Part shown: piece after piece, positions 53,101 to 64,000 of the stretch
How the letters are laid out: each line of letters opens with the position of its first letter
Numbering within the stretch: position 1 is the first letter of the stretch
Source of the DNA: Sarcocystis neurona
Taxonomy: Eukaryota > Apicomplexa > Conoidasida > Eucoccidiorida > Sarcocystidae
DNA: 64,000 nt
Direction of reading: 5' to 3'
Assembly: GCA_000727475.1 (NCBI GenBank)
Contig: KL647288.1
Coordinates: 8,831,414-8,895,413, forward strand
Notes under the pieces: generated by a model
What the model saw: only the letters and a program-made list of their open reading frames with translations
What the model was told of the DNA's origin: nothing
The model's database searches: none
Program-made: the position numbers and the translations under genes

Positions 53101-53927
53101 CTACAGTCCAAGCAGCCAGAGCCCAAGTCAACTACCACCAAAGCTCCGAGAGACTACCAAACGGGCCGAACTCGAGTCATCCGTCGGCGGAGCGCCTCTG
53201 GTTAGTCCTAGTCGAATAGTAGTATATTGTACGGCGAGTGATGTTAGCCGACAGCATCAGAAGTGGGCGTACTAGTCGGCGGAAAAGAAGCATCTGGAGC
53301 AGCAGAGCACCCCAACAAAAGGAGGCGCAACATAGACGGGCCTTCTGTGGCTTCTTATGAAGCCGTGGATGGTGTAGTGTGTGGTCTGCTAGCCTTGTCG
53401 TAGTGGACAAGGCTGAAGGGCGGCACTCGCGCAAGCTTCCATTACCTGTCCCTCTTCTCTTTCATCCTCATACGTTTTTCTTCTTGCCCTTCTCGCTCGT
53501 TTCTGCCCTGCCTCCCGCGCGGCCGCTGTGCGTTACTTGCGCGGGACCGTCCCGTAGCAGTAAGAACCCTCAGGGACACCGCATGCGAGACTGCTTGTTC
53601 TGAAACGCAACGTTTCCTCATTTTCTGCCTTGTTGCAACTGCTGCAGTAGCAGTCGCCGTGCCGAGGCATATAATAGCCACCCGGCTGCTTTTTTTTCCC
53701 CCTTCCTTCGCGCAACATGCACGCGGGCGAGCCCGCCCCGTGCGGCAACTGCCTCCTCAGCACAGGCGTCCGACAAGGACGACCACCATCGCATCGACGG
53801 ACACGCCTAGACATGCAGGAGAACAGCGCCACACAAATACGAAAAAAAAGCCGGACACGTGTCTCCGCCTGCTGCAGTTTACGTGCACGCAGACAGGTGA
53901 CTGCATTTGTATACTTCCAGACTACGT

Positions 53928-54761
53928 TTAATCGTGTTTGTGGGACTCATCTTTGCACTGATGCTGTTTGAATCCACGGACGACTGTTTCTCTGCGTATA
54001 TACACGCCTGCAGGTAGGGACGGCGGCACCCAGAGGGGCGTGTATATCTCTTCAGATGTCGACGCGCGTATGTAGGGGTACTGTGCGGATCGGTGTCTAT
54101 GTGTGGTTATACATGCATGCGCCATACTAATCGTAGTTGTATCTGCAGCCGTTTGCCCCTTACGTCTACACGCACGTGGATCGTACCAGGCCTGAAAGAG
54201 ATCCGACACTACGTACATACATGAGCACATGGCTGTCGACTCAGGTAACTGTTGATGTGTATTGCGACCCCCACGCTCGGAGGACCGACAAAACCTTTCG
54301 GTGTGGTAGACCGCGGGGTCTAGTAGACACCGGTACGTGTGTTTGTGTACCTGTAGCCGGGAATGTGTGGAGATCCGAAGAGAATGCGCGTGCTCGCGAG
54401 CGTCTCTCTGAAATGCTTTCTTTCCCGTAGAAGCACAGAGAAGATAGCTACACACACGTATCCTTGCCGCCTCGTACGTCAGGCGGGTGCGCCTGTGCCT
54501 CGAAGACTCCATTACTACCTTGTGTTGAGCGGTGGCAGAAAGGCGACTGCGATCGACACTTCCGTCGGTGACAACTATTTTGCACATCGGCCATACTTTG
54601 GAAACGACAAATACTTTGCACAGCGCTGCGTACGTGGGAAATTCTGACGGATTTTCGAAGGTGTACCCGAGGCGGGGGGAAAGTCGCATAGCCGTTCTCC
54701 GCCGCCCCAGAAGACGGAGCAGGCGTAGAGCGGCGTCACTCTCGCACACTACGGTGTACAT
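53928..54761 (-). CDS. Candidate hypothetical protein, 277 residues
   Basis: An ATG-started frame of 277 codons (MYTVVCESDAALRLLRLLG) without homopolymer runs, in a region free of triplet repeats. It is rich in Arg, His, Ser and Cys, with no signal peptide or membrane segment. Its length is longer than expected by chance. No motif is recognised, and the high basic and Cys content is unusual for a folded protein, so confidence is limited. Confidence 0.35.
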   Translation of the reverse strand: MYTVVCESDAALRLLRLLGRRRTAMRLSPRLGYTFENPSEFPTYAALCKVFVVSKVWPMCKIVVTDGSVDRSRLSATAQHKVVMESSRHRRTRLTYEAARIRVCSYLLCASTGKKAFQRDAREHAHSLRISTHSRLQVHKHTYRCLLDPAVYHTERFCRSSERGGRNTHQQLPESTAMCSCMYVVSDLFQAWYDPRACRRKGQTAADTTTISMAHACITTHRHRSAQYPYIRASTSEEIYTPLWVPPSLPAGVYIRRETVVRGFKQHQCKDESHKHD

Positions 54762-57118
54762 ACACTCGTGGCGGGACTTCCCATCTGCCCAAGTTCCTCA
54801 TTGTCAGCAGTTGTAGAGAAAAATATTCCACATAAATGCATTCGTGTGGCCGTAAGGGTGTGCGGGTGCGCGTGCAGTGACTTTGAGATACGCCTCCGCG
54901 ACGTGTATACGGGTATATCACGACGCCATGCCTATACTGCACAAGAACCCGTGTCTTCTCCGCCTCGTGTAACGAAAGCACGTGGCTGCTTTGTGTGTGC
55001 GCCCACACGTGTGAGCAAGCGCTCTCCCCGGTTCCTTCCTGTGTCTTTCTGGCCGCCCGTGCCTCTCTCTCTCTGTTTTCCCCCGACAGAATCCCTCGTG
55101 CCCTCCCACACTTCTTCCGCGTGTTTCCTCCGTAGCTTTGTGTTCCTGCATGTGCGAGCGCAACGCGCGTCCTCCTTGTCTTCCAAGCGCTGCTAAAGTT
55201 AGCACCGCTTTTTAAAAAAGTTCTTCCTCGAGGCGACTGAACAGGGAAAAGGGGCTGATGTCGCACTCCTCCTGCCTACTTTTCCCCTTTCCCTCAGGAA
55301 GTCCTTCCGTGCCGCCTTCACCCAGATACCGCTGTCTTCTGCACTTTCTCCGTGATGGCGGCCGGTGACTTTTGAATTTTCGCGTCGACGCGGACACGCG
55401 TGGTAGAGGCCGTGCTACATCGTCTAGCCAACGCCACTGGCACGACAGCAACTAGCGCACGTCCTGGTGCAACAACGTTCACTTCCGGCACACATCTGCG
55501 GACGCATACAAATTTCCGTGTACCCTAAAGAAGTAGTATATATACATCTACTTACGTCTATAACAGGTATTTAAAGAGGGATGGAGAGAATACCGGGCGA
55601 AGGATACATGCCACTAAATATTCGTGTATACTAAGAAAGTAGGATACGCACAGCAGTACACGTCCATACATAGGTATTGAGAGAGCGATAGAGAGAAGAG
55701 AGGGAGAAGTATAAGTGTGCCCCACCCATCTGCACCGTCTTTCAGGGAAAGGAGGGAACAGGTAGTGACACAGGAACTGTTTAGCCATACAAGCGCTTTG
55801 TGCGCCAAGCTGGTCTAGCTTCTCACAGCACTCCCCAGCAGCTGGATGCACAGAGCAGGTGTACAGACACCAGCGCGACTCGCGTCTGTCTATACCTGTG
55901 TGCGTATTCATCTAGAGAGAAGAGGGGAAGAGACGGATAGAGAAGAACAGCAGGAGAGCCAGAACATCCGCCCTGCATCCGTCGACAACAATACTACTAC
56001 TTGGGTACGTGTGTGGGTATGTAAATTTATGTGTGGCCGCCTGTATCTCCCTGCAGCACTGCGACAGCTGAGTGTGGAACGCACATGCGTGGAGAAGACG
56101 CCGCTCTGTTCCTGCCCGCTTCGTACATACAGATGTAAATAGGGGGAGAAACTTTTGTGTCAGCTGCAGGGCATGCAGCGGGGAGCGCGACTGTATGCGG
56201 GGGACCTGCAAGGAGCAGTACGGGGAAGCAGCAACGACCTGCAGCAAACGCGGAACAGTCCCGACTAGGAGAAGCTGCCGCCGCCGCAGCAGCAGAGGAC
56301 TGCGAAGAGGGAGACGCGAATGATGGCGGGAAAAGCCCACAGCAGCGGAAGCAGAAGCAGCAGCAGAGGCAGCAGAGGCAGCGGCGCCAGCAGACGCAGC
56401 CGCAACAACAGACTCAACAGCAGCAGCACGACTGAAAACAGCGAAAGTGCATCCACGGCGTGGGGTGCCGCAGTGCGAGTGGAAGAAACAGCAGGGATAA
56501 CAAGAACAGCAGGGACAGGAGGAGCAGGAGCAGCAGCAGCAGGTGCTGCTGTAGGAGGAGCAGCACCTCCTGTGGAGAAGGGGTGTATGTGCAGGAAATG
56601 CCGTGCCTACGGCAGCGCGTCTTTGGTGCAGCAGAACATGCAGCAGCAGGTGTTACAGGCTGTATGTAAGAAGGGACCACAACAGGAATCTCGGCAGCAG
56701 AAGACAGTAGGGAGCGGTGCGGCACCCCGCCTCAGCTGCCTCAGCGGTGTGATGCTGCTAGTACTGCTGCCACAGCTCGCGTTTCTGTCCCAGTATTGCT
56801 TTTGCTGCTGTTGAAGCAGACAGGGGGACGAGCAGGAGCAACAACGGGAGGGGGAGGCTGCGGCTGTCCCGTGCAGCCTGCGCTTGCGTCACGAAAGAAG
56901 ATGTGTTAGACACACGCGCTTCCAGGGCCCGCAGCAGCAGACACGGAGGTCGCACCAGGGCAGCGGAACGACACGAGCAGCCACAGCAGGCGCTGCAGCA
57001 GCAACAAGACAAGCACTAGCACGAGCAGCAGCAACAGCAAAGACAGGTTGAGGAGGAGGAGGAGGAAGACCCGCAGCAGGAACAAGACAGGAGCAGCAGC
57101 AGCAGCAGGGTCGGCAAG
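54762..57118. other. 5' flank of the SWEET gene
   Basis: 54762-56150 has only short frames, with (GA)n-like purine stretches near 55670-55700 and 55910-55950. From 56160 to 57118 the plus strand becomes CAG-rich. It has open pieces at 56157-56435 and 56320-56814, the latter with a Cys-containing segment (GCMCRKCRAYGSASL). These may be upstream exons of the SWEET gene, whose own frame stays open back to 57020, but no junction could be fixed. Confidence 0.4.
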
Positions 57119-59591
57119 ATGAGCACACACCGTGGGATTGGCTTGCGGCAGCCGCAGCACCTGCTGTGGTACAACTGCTACAGGCTGCCTGCGGGCGGTG
57201 GGTGGTCTTCTCCGGTAGAGTCAGCTAATGAGAGGAGAAACAGAAGCAACAGAAGCAGCAGAAGCAGCAGCAGCAGCAGAAACAGCAGCAGCAGAAGCAA
57301 CAGCAGCGGAGGGACAGAGGAAGGGAATGCTCTTGTTCTTCTCCCCCCGTGCAGCAGTACGTGTGACTATGAAGAAGAGGACTGCGGAGCTTCTGCGGAG
57401 TGCGCGATGGCTGCTGCCCGCAGCAGGCGTCAGGCGACTGCGGCTCCCCCACGCCAGCAGCTGCTGCGTCAGCGGCAGCAGGAGCGTCAGCAGCGGCAGC
57501 CGTGTCGGGTTCTGAAGCAGCGGCAGCAGGAAGAGGACGATCGACAGCAGCAGCAGAAGCGTCAGCAGAAGGAGCCAGAAAGAAACCGTACGTCCTTTCT
57601 GCTTGAAGAGAAAGTCGTCGCTGCGCAGCAGTCTTCTTGTTCCTCGTCTTCCCGGTCTCCCTGCAGAAGCCACGGTGCCGCTGGGGCACTTGCTGGTGCG
57701 CAGGCCGCTGGTGCGCAGGCCGCTGTTGCGGCTGATATATCCGCGGGACCTGCTGCTGGGCCTGCAGCAGCAGCTGGCGCTGCCACTGCTGTTGTTGCTG
57801 TGCGTGGCACCACGGCTGCACCCGAAGGAGAAGCTGCTGCAGCAGAGGCTGCTTTCGCTGTGGGTGTCCGCTCTTCCTTAGCCGTTTCGTCCGCTGCTGC
57901 CACCGCTGGCGCTGAATGTGGCCACACCGTAGAGGTGTCTGCCACGCCCATGTCACTTGCGGCCGCAACTTGGCCTGCTGCTGCGTCTCCTGTACCTGCT
58001 GCTCCCACTACTTCTGCCGCTGCCTCTTCTGAGTATGCTGGCGGTACTGCACGAGCAACCGCAGCAGACGCACGTGTTGCTGCGCTGCCGGCTATCCGTA
58101 GGAGCTGCAGCAGCAGGAGTAACAGCAGCAGTGGCAGCAACGGAAACAGCTGTGACAGCGGCAACGACAGCAACAGCAGCAGCAGTAACTGCAAGAGCGA
58201 CAGCAACAGCAACAGCTGCAGCGACAGCAACAGCAACAGCTGCAGCGACAGCAACAGCAGCAACAACAGCAGCAGCGGCAGTAACAGCAGCGGCAGGAGA
58301 AAAGTGAGAGGTTGCAGTGGCATCGGTCGCGTCAGTAGTGTTGCGGGGCAGCCACCCGGTTGGAGCGGAGAGAGCAGCAGCAAAACGAAGAACGAGGAGG
58401 AAGAGTTCGTTCGCATCCCTCTGAATGGGGATGAAGAAGCAGGAGATAGTGAACGGTGTGGGGTCTTGAAGCCTACCACATATTGTTCTTCGCAGAGACC
58501 GCGTCGACTGCCGCTGCCGCACAGAAAGGCCGGTCTCCCGTCGTCTTTCTCTGTGTCGTGCTCGCGCTTCTTCTCCGCAGGAGGAGGCACCAATGGTTCT
58601 TTGTCAGCTGCTGCAACACATGCGGCTTTTCCTCCTCTTCCCCCGCCACCTGGCTTCTCGCCGAAGAAGGCACCGCCAGCATTTACTGGTGCTGCTGCTG
58701 CCACAACCGTCATCGCTGCTGCTTTGCCCGCCGCCGGTGTTTCTCTTGCTTCGACTACTTCTCTGGCGACCGCGGCTGCCTCCGCTGCTACTTCTGCCTC
58801 TTGCGACGGTGCAGCTGCGACCACTGCTGCTGCTGCTCCTCCCTCTCCTCCTGCGGAAGGACTTGGTGATGCTGCAGCTGCGTCTCATCTTCCTCGTGGT
58901 GCTGCTCCAGCAGCGTCAGACAGGCTTCGAAGTTCCCCTGCGGTTCACGCTGTCGCCGCTTCTTCTCCTCTCTGTGATGCTTCCACTTCCCGGGATGCTG
59001 CTCCTGCTGCGTTTCTCCCAGGTGTGGGGTCTGCGAGTCCACGACCGGCATCTCCCTCTTCATCTTCGCCTCCTGCTGCTTCGTGTGCTTCTGCGTCGCC
59101 ACCTGCTGCCCTGCCGACTTTTTCCTCTGCTCCGTCCCCCGCCTCCTCCTCCTCAGGTCTCTCTCCGCGCGCTTTCTCTTTTTCTCCACCTAGTGAGGCG
59201 GGTTCTTTACCCTTCTCTTCCTTTGTTTTAGGCCGGGCCTCCGGGAGTGCGGCGGGACACGGGTGGGCAGTCTCCCAGCTGTTGCGTGCGGTGAGTCTGC
59301 TGCTGCTGGCTGCTGGCCTCGTGCTGCTACTGGGCCTGCTGCTGCAAGCTGCCGATCTGGGCGCTGCTGCTGCTGCTGTGCTTGAAGTGCTCTGTCCAGC
59401 GACCTCCTTCTGCCTCTACCTCTCCCCTGCTGCTGCAGTATGGCGGGTAGCGCAGCAGCAGCAGCAAGGCACTGCTGGTTCTCCACGTCTTCCTCTCTAC
59501 CTCTTCGCTCTTGGCGCCGTCTGCAACGCCGTCGGACTTGCTTACGGAAGAACAATCGACAGTGTCTCGCTGCTTCTCACCAACCTCTTCG
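57119..59591 (+). CDS. SWEET gene, exon with the first two helices
   Basis: 824 codons plus one base. An Asn/Ser/Gln-rich and then Ala-rich region makes up the first 700 residues, with an acidic patch (KTKNEEEEFVRIPLNGDEEA) and a Pro/Ser-rich part. An extra hydrophobic helix (AVSLLLLAAGLVLLLGLLLQ) and the SWEET helices one and two follow. The donor is CTTCG|GTAAGA. ATG 57119 is the first in frame, but the frame is open back to 57020, so an upstream exon is possible. Confidence 0.65.
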
Positions 59592-62500
59592 GTAAGAAGC
59601 ACTTTTCTCCGGTCCTCCTCAGCCGTGTATGTGCTGCTCTGCTGCTCATGCCGCCAATACTGCTGCCGCTGCTCTTGTTGCAGGGCCCGTTCTTGCGGCT
59701 GCTGCAGTTGCTGGTGCTGCGCGACTGCTACACATGCTGTTGTGGCCGAGCAGCCGCTCCTGCAGCAGCTGCTGCTCTTTCCGCTGCTGTTGCTGCTGCT
59801 GCTGCGCTTTCGGCTGCTGTTGCTAGTGCAGCTGCTGCTGCGCTTTCGGCTGCTGTTGCTAGTGCAGCTGCTGCTGCTACTGCAGCTGCTGCTGCTGCTA
59901 CTGCGTCTCTCCGACAGCCGCTGCTGGCGTGCAGTTGCCGGTCTTACCCTGCTGACTGCTGTGTGCGTGCCCTGCTGCTGCTACTTGTTGTACATTCGCT
60001 GTGCTGCTGCTGCCTCGAGGGCAGGATCACCTCAGGAGGACACAATGACGCAGCAGCAGCTTGTTATAACGCAGCAGCAGCCTCCACAGCGGCGCCGGCG
60101 GTTGCTGAGGCAGCAAAAACGAAAAGTTAACGAGGAGGACTCTCACTTGCAAAACCCAAGTTGAGGGGACGAACAGATTTACGCGTTTTCTACTTTCCAT
60201 GAGTTGTCTACTGGTGCAGTCGCTGTCACTGTCTTTGATGATCCGCCTTCTCTCGCACTTGACGCTGGTGTTGCTGCCACTGATGCCGCTGCTGTCGCGG
60301 CTAGAGGCTACTGGGGACGCTGCTGCTGAGGCTTCTGCTGTTGGTGCGGTTGCTGTTGCTGCCACGGATGCGGCTGCCGTTGCTGCTACTGAGGCAGCTG
60401 CTGTTGCTGCTACTGCGGTTGCTGCTACTGAGGCTGCTGCTGCTTCTGCGGCTGCGTCTCCCGCGACTACTTGCGCTGGACAGCTTGCTGCCTTTGTTGT
60501 CGCTCTGGGCCTGCTGTACGCACATGCTGCTGCTGGTGGTTGCTGTGCTGCGGTTGCTGCGTTCATTGCTGCTGCCGCTGCTTTTGTTGTACAGGCTTGA
60601 CGACGCAGCTGCTGTGGCTAGCTGTCTGCCTCACAGTAGAGGCCGGAAGCGTTGCAGCAAGTTCTGCTTCCTTCAAATCCCCCCCCACAGCAGCAGCAGA
60701 TGCAACAGCAGCAGCAGATGCAACAGCAGCAGCAGAAGCAGAAGGGGAAGGAGCAGCAGGAGGAAGAAATGCAGAGGCAGGTTTGAGAGAGAGCAATGCA
60801 GCAGGGATCGTCCATCACGTTGACAAATACAGAAAGGTAACACCGAGGCGCATGTCAGCAGTTGCCCTGTCTTCACAGGTCCCAGCAGCACGAGCAGCAG
60901 CAAACGTTTCTGCTGCAACGGCAGGAGCTGAACGAAAACCTGCCGCCGGCACAGCTGCAGAACTCCAGGCTTCTTTGCCAGGACCAGCAGCGTCTTTGGA
61001 AGCAGCAGTGCTACCTTCAGCAGCAGCAACAGCAGTCGTACCTACGACGGCAGCCGCAGCGCGTTCAGCAGCAGCGGCAGCAGAATGCGCGTTGTCCGGG
61101 GACACGAGCAGTCGCGAGGAGAGGGCGCACGAGCAATTTCTTGCGCTGCAGCAACAGCAGGAGGAGAAAGAAGAGGAGGAAGCCGATACAGATGTGGGGC
61201 TGCTGCTGCGCATGCACCGTCGCTTCTGTGCTGCTTTTGGACGTCGGCAGCAGCCCCTCGAGAGTCGTAGCAGCAGAATTCATTACGCACCACTGCATGC
61301 TGCTGAGTGGGAAACTTTGGCTGCTTGTGGCGCTAACATAAATATATGTGAGTCGTCGCCTGCTGCTGCAGTTGCTGCCGCTTCTCCTCCTCCTCTTTGT
61401 CTTCGCGCTGCAGCAGCAGAAGCAGCAGCGGGTGAACACATCGATACTGCTGCAGCCGCAAGTCCAGACATGTGTTACACAGAGAGGGCAGTATCACGTG
61501 CAGCTGCTGCTGAAACCGCAGCAAGGCCACGAGCAGCAACAGAAGCACCGGCGCTCGAAGCAGCAGCAGCTGCTACCTCAGCAACCCCAATCGCGGCGGA
61601 GGCCAGTGCGTCGAGCAACCGTGCTGCTGCTGCAGGTGCGTCGACACAATCCGCAGGAGCTGCAGCGAAAGGGGCAGGCTGTGCTCTACCTTCGCAGGAA
61701 GAAGCAATTGTTTCGAAAGGAGTCGCTGCAGCGGCAACATTCCGGGGAACAGCAGCAGTAGCACCGGACCGGCTCACGAATTTGCTTGCAGCGGGAGAAT
61801 CTTCGGACAGCGCCCCTGTTGCTGCTGCAGTTGCCGCTGCGTCGCGAGTGAACAAAGCTGCTGCTGCTGCATCTTCTCCAGAGAGAACGAGACGGCGGCA
61901 CAGAGGAGAAGGAGAACGACACTTTGCTGCTACAACTGGTGCGGCTGGTGCCAACGCAAAGCGACTTTACTCCAGCCCCCTTGCTGCTGCTCATCGCGCA
62001 GAACAAGGAGAAGGGGCGTCCGCAACAGCAGCAGTTCAGGAGGAACCGTGTGAAGTGGAAGAAGAAGAAGAAGCAGAAGGAGAAGACGTGGAGGAGTGCG
62101 ACGCAGAGAGCGAAGAAACAGCAGGACCGGAAGGCGCAGAGCGAGAATCAGCAGAAGGAAAAGAGCAAGAAATGTGTGCAGTACTGGGAGAAATGACAGC
62201 AGGGGGTCAACAGCAGACGGTGTCACTCTCTGCTGCTGCTGGTGCTCCAGCACTCATCGGGCAGCAGCACTTTCACTGCGAAGCAGCCGTTGACAGAGGC
62301 GCTGCTGGGGAAGTGTGGAGTGCTGTTTCTGTTCCTGCTGCAGCTGCTATTGCTGTTGACGGACTGGTGCCGCAAGGAGCCCTTCCTGCTGCTGCTGTTG
62401 CAGCGTCCCAGCAGCGGCTACGGCAGTTCCGCGCGTCGGCTGTTTTTTCTGCTGCTTTTCCTCCGGAGGCGCGCCAGCTACCCGATCCTGCTGTCGCCGC

Positions 62501-63380
62501 CGCGGCTTCTCTCCCACAGCACACGCAGCAGGGGAGTGCTGGTACTGCTGTCGCTGCCGGAGAGGACGGGCAGCAGGCTGCTGCTGCCGCTCTCGGGAGC
62601 ACGGCACACGTTTCTCTAAACCGTTGCGCCTCCACGGGTGAGAAGCTGGAGCAGCTAAAGTCAGCGCTGCGGCGGCAGCCGCGGGAAGCAGAAGCCGGAC
62701 GAGACATTGCAGCAGCTGCTGCTGCAGAGAGAATAGCAAGTGAGAGGGTCGCAGGGGCACCTCAGGAAGAAAAAGAGGCCAGCAACAGGCCAGCGAGCCT
62801 GAGGCTGCTGTGGTGCGCGTCTGTGCAAGAGCAACGAGATGCGTCTTCGCTGAGGGGCCACGAGGGAATGCAGCAGCAGCAGCCGCAGCAGCAGAAGGGC
62901 GAGCAGCCGCACTGTCCGCAGAGCAAGAAACAGAAGAAGAGCGAGGGACAGAGGCAGCAGCAGAGGAGGAGGCACCACCAGGGTGGTGAGCGGCCAGGGG
63001 GGTGTTGGAAGCCTGGCGCGCCCCGTCTCGTCTCCCCCGGGCAGCAGCACGGACCCGCGTGGTGCTGCAGCACATGCTCTGCAGTCGTGTCACGCGTATT
63101 TCTCCGACCGTCTTCCGCGTCCTCCCGCAGTCTCCCTCCGTTTCCTTCGTTGCCATCTCCTTCCGCTCTGTATACTTCCTTTCCTGCGTGTTGTTCGCCT
63201 TTGACCGCTCCCTCTCCGCTTTCTCTGCCGCTCTGGCTGCGGGTCGCCGCACAGATGGCGCGTCTCTGGCTCTGTGTCTCGCCGGTGCTCCTCGCTTCGT
63301 GTCTCCTCTCTTCAGAAACTCTGGCCGTCCTCACCACCCTCCTGAACATCGGCTACACGGCTAGTCCTCTAGCCCTTCTA
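57119..63380 (+). CDS. SWEET/MtN3-saliva family sugar transporter, partial at the window end
   Basis: SWEET proteins are membrane uniporters for sugars built of two triple-helix bundles. Here the first bundle starts at about residue 745 of the open frame from ATG 57119: YLSPAAAVWRV, then GTAGSPRLPLYLFALG, then AVGLAYGRTI and LLLTNLFG. This follows the family order P..WR, TG..S.LP, YG and LL.N..G. The second bundle begins near the end of the plus frame at 63250-63380: a helix LWLCVSPVLLASCLLSS, then LTTLLNIGYTASPLALL, matching the ASPL segment of helix five, ending at a donor CTA|GTGAGT. The rest lies outside the window. Between the halves are about 900 residues of Ala-, Glu- and Gln-rich sequence. 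The exons between 59591 and about 60690 are not settled. An extra hydrophobic segment precedes the first bundle. Confidence 0.7.
59935..60120 (+). CDS. SWEET gene, probable exon with helix three
   Basis: Joining the donor after 59591 to the acceptor GCGTGCAG before 59935 gives NLF followed by VAGLTLLTAVCVPCCCYLLY. This is a helix where the family has its third one (typically G..h..hYhhhFhhY). Gln/Arg-rich sequence follows. The exon end is uncertain: no strong donor is visible, and the value given is near the weak GTTAAC at about 60127. Alternative: the first exon reads on without splicing into another hydrophobic segment. Confidence 0.4.
60471..63380 (+). CDS. SWEET gene, long loop exon and helices four and five
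   Basis: One frame stays open for about 970 codons. A strong acceptor, CCCCCCCCACAG, at 60679-60690 suggests the true exon begins at 60691. The loop is Ala-rich with acidic (EEEEAEGEDVEECDAESEE) and Gln-rich patches and some ordinary segments (GLLLRMHRRFCAAFGRRQ). It ends with two helices and the donor at 63381. Other frames are open in parts because of the triplet tracts, but only this one ends in the SWEET helices. Confidence 0.6.
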
Positions 63381-64000
63381 GTGAGTGTTCACTCTTCCTA
63401 AAGAAAAGTCCCCAAGTTTACACAGTTGTGTGTCGATATATGTACACACATATATATATCTCTCTCTCCATATATATGTATATGTACATATGCACGTCAA
63501 GGTGCACACGTCCTACAGAACGGGAAACAGAGAGGGACAGTCAAATATAGAGAGGGTCTGGACGCATGTACACAGGTGTATTATGTGTACATGTATACAG
63601 AGAGAAAAAAAGAGAGGCACATATACGGGGGGTATGTATGCGCATGTATATATGTAAATATGTATACTGTGATGTGTATACGTGTATACACACAGCGAGA
63701 GAGGGAGGGGGAGAGCCGCAGAAGGATGTGTTCGCTACTTGTTTTGGGCAGATTGTATGTGGCTACTTACACTGGGTGGAGGCCCGCCCGTTAGTCTCGT
63801 CTCAATACAGACGGACTGATAAAGAGAACAACAGGTAGACGGAGGAGCGTTTCTTCTCCAAAATTGTGTGTGTCTGTGTATCTGTTTCTCCGTATCTCCG
63901 TGAGAGTGGAGAGGACAGGGCAGAGCGCAGGGGCACGTGCGCGTAGCCCATGGCGAAGTAGTAACACGTGCCCGTTTCTTGGCTCGTTGGACTCGGATAT
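63381..64000. other. Intron or flank of the SWEET gene at the window end
   Basis: This begins with donor GTGAGT and is rich in TA, GA and TG microsatellites (63450-63700). A segment after TTTGGGCAG at about 63752 could be an exon start, but its translation does not look like the missing SWEET helices. The remaining exons are expected beyond the window. Confidence 0.6.

Noticed and set aside
59592..59622. Strong-looking acceptor CCTCCTCAG just after the SWEET donor
   Set aside because: It would make a 31-base intron, too short for normal splicing, and leads to a Cys-rich frame.

Overview
The window looks like nuclear DNA of an apicomplexan coccidian, most probably Eimeria or a close relative. 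The signs are: long CAG/GCA/AGC triplet tracts that code runs of Ala, Gln or Ser where they fall in exons; many (TA)n, (TG)n and mixed TATG/TACA microsatellites; repeat-dense segments alternating with repeat-poor ones; and genes cut by GT-AG introns. No bacterial operon, CRISPR array or intact mobile element is visible. The genus is inferred from style, not from a database match.

The best result is a minus-strand gene that no single reading frame shows. Nine exons between 34022 and 17452 join in phase into a 979-residue TauE/SafE-family membrane protein (putative sulfite/organosulfonate-type anion exporter). The splice junctions restore the two TauE/SafE half-repeats. A roughly 400-residue Ala-rich loop sits between the halves. 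The introns hold microsatellites, small tandem repeats, CAG tracts and a 312-base assembly gap.

At the right edge (57119-63380, plus strand) is a second polytopic transporter. It is a SWEET/MtN3-saliva family sugar transporter, cut off by the window end, with very long Ala/Ser/Gln-rich stretches before the first transmembrane unit and between the two halves. Its middle exons are not resolved.

Other supported features are a 586-residue secreted single-exon protein of unknown function (43734-45494), a tRNA-Cys(GCA) gene (38880-38951), and a long Gln/Ala-rich hypothetical protein on the minus strand (3481-6546). Several weaker candidates are listed with low confidence.

Layout: 1-1980 microsatellite DNA; 1982-6550 triplet-rich coding-like blocks; 6550-16200 repeat-poor with no convincing gene; 16200-34022 the TauE/SafE gene and its downstream flank; 34160-36900 triplet-rich, unresolved; 37000-51300 mostly repeat-poor, with the tRNA and the secreted protein; 51300-53100 triplet-rich; 53900-54760 one candidate ORF; 55200-63380 the SWEET gene and its flank; then microsatellites to the end.
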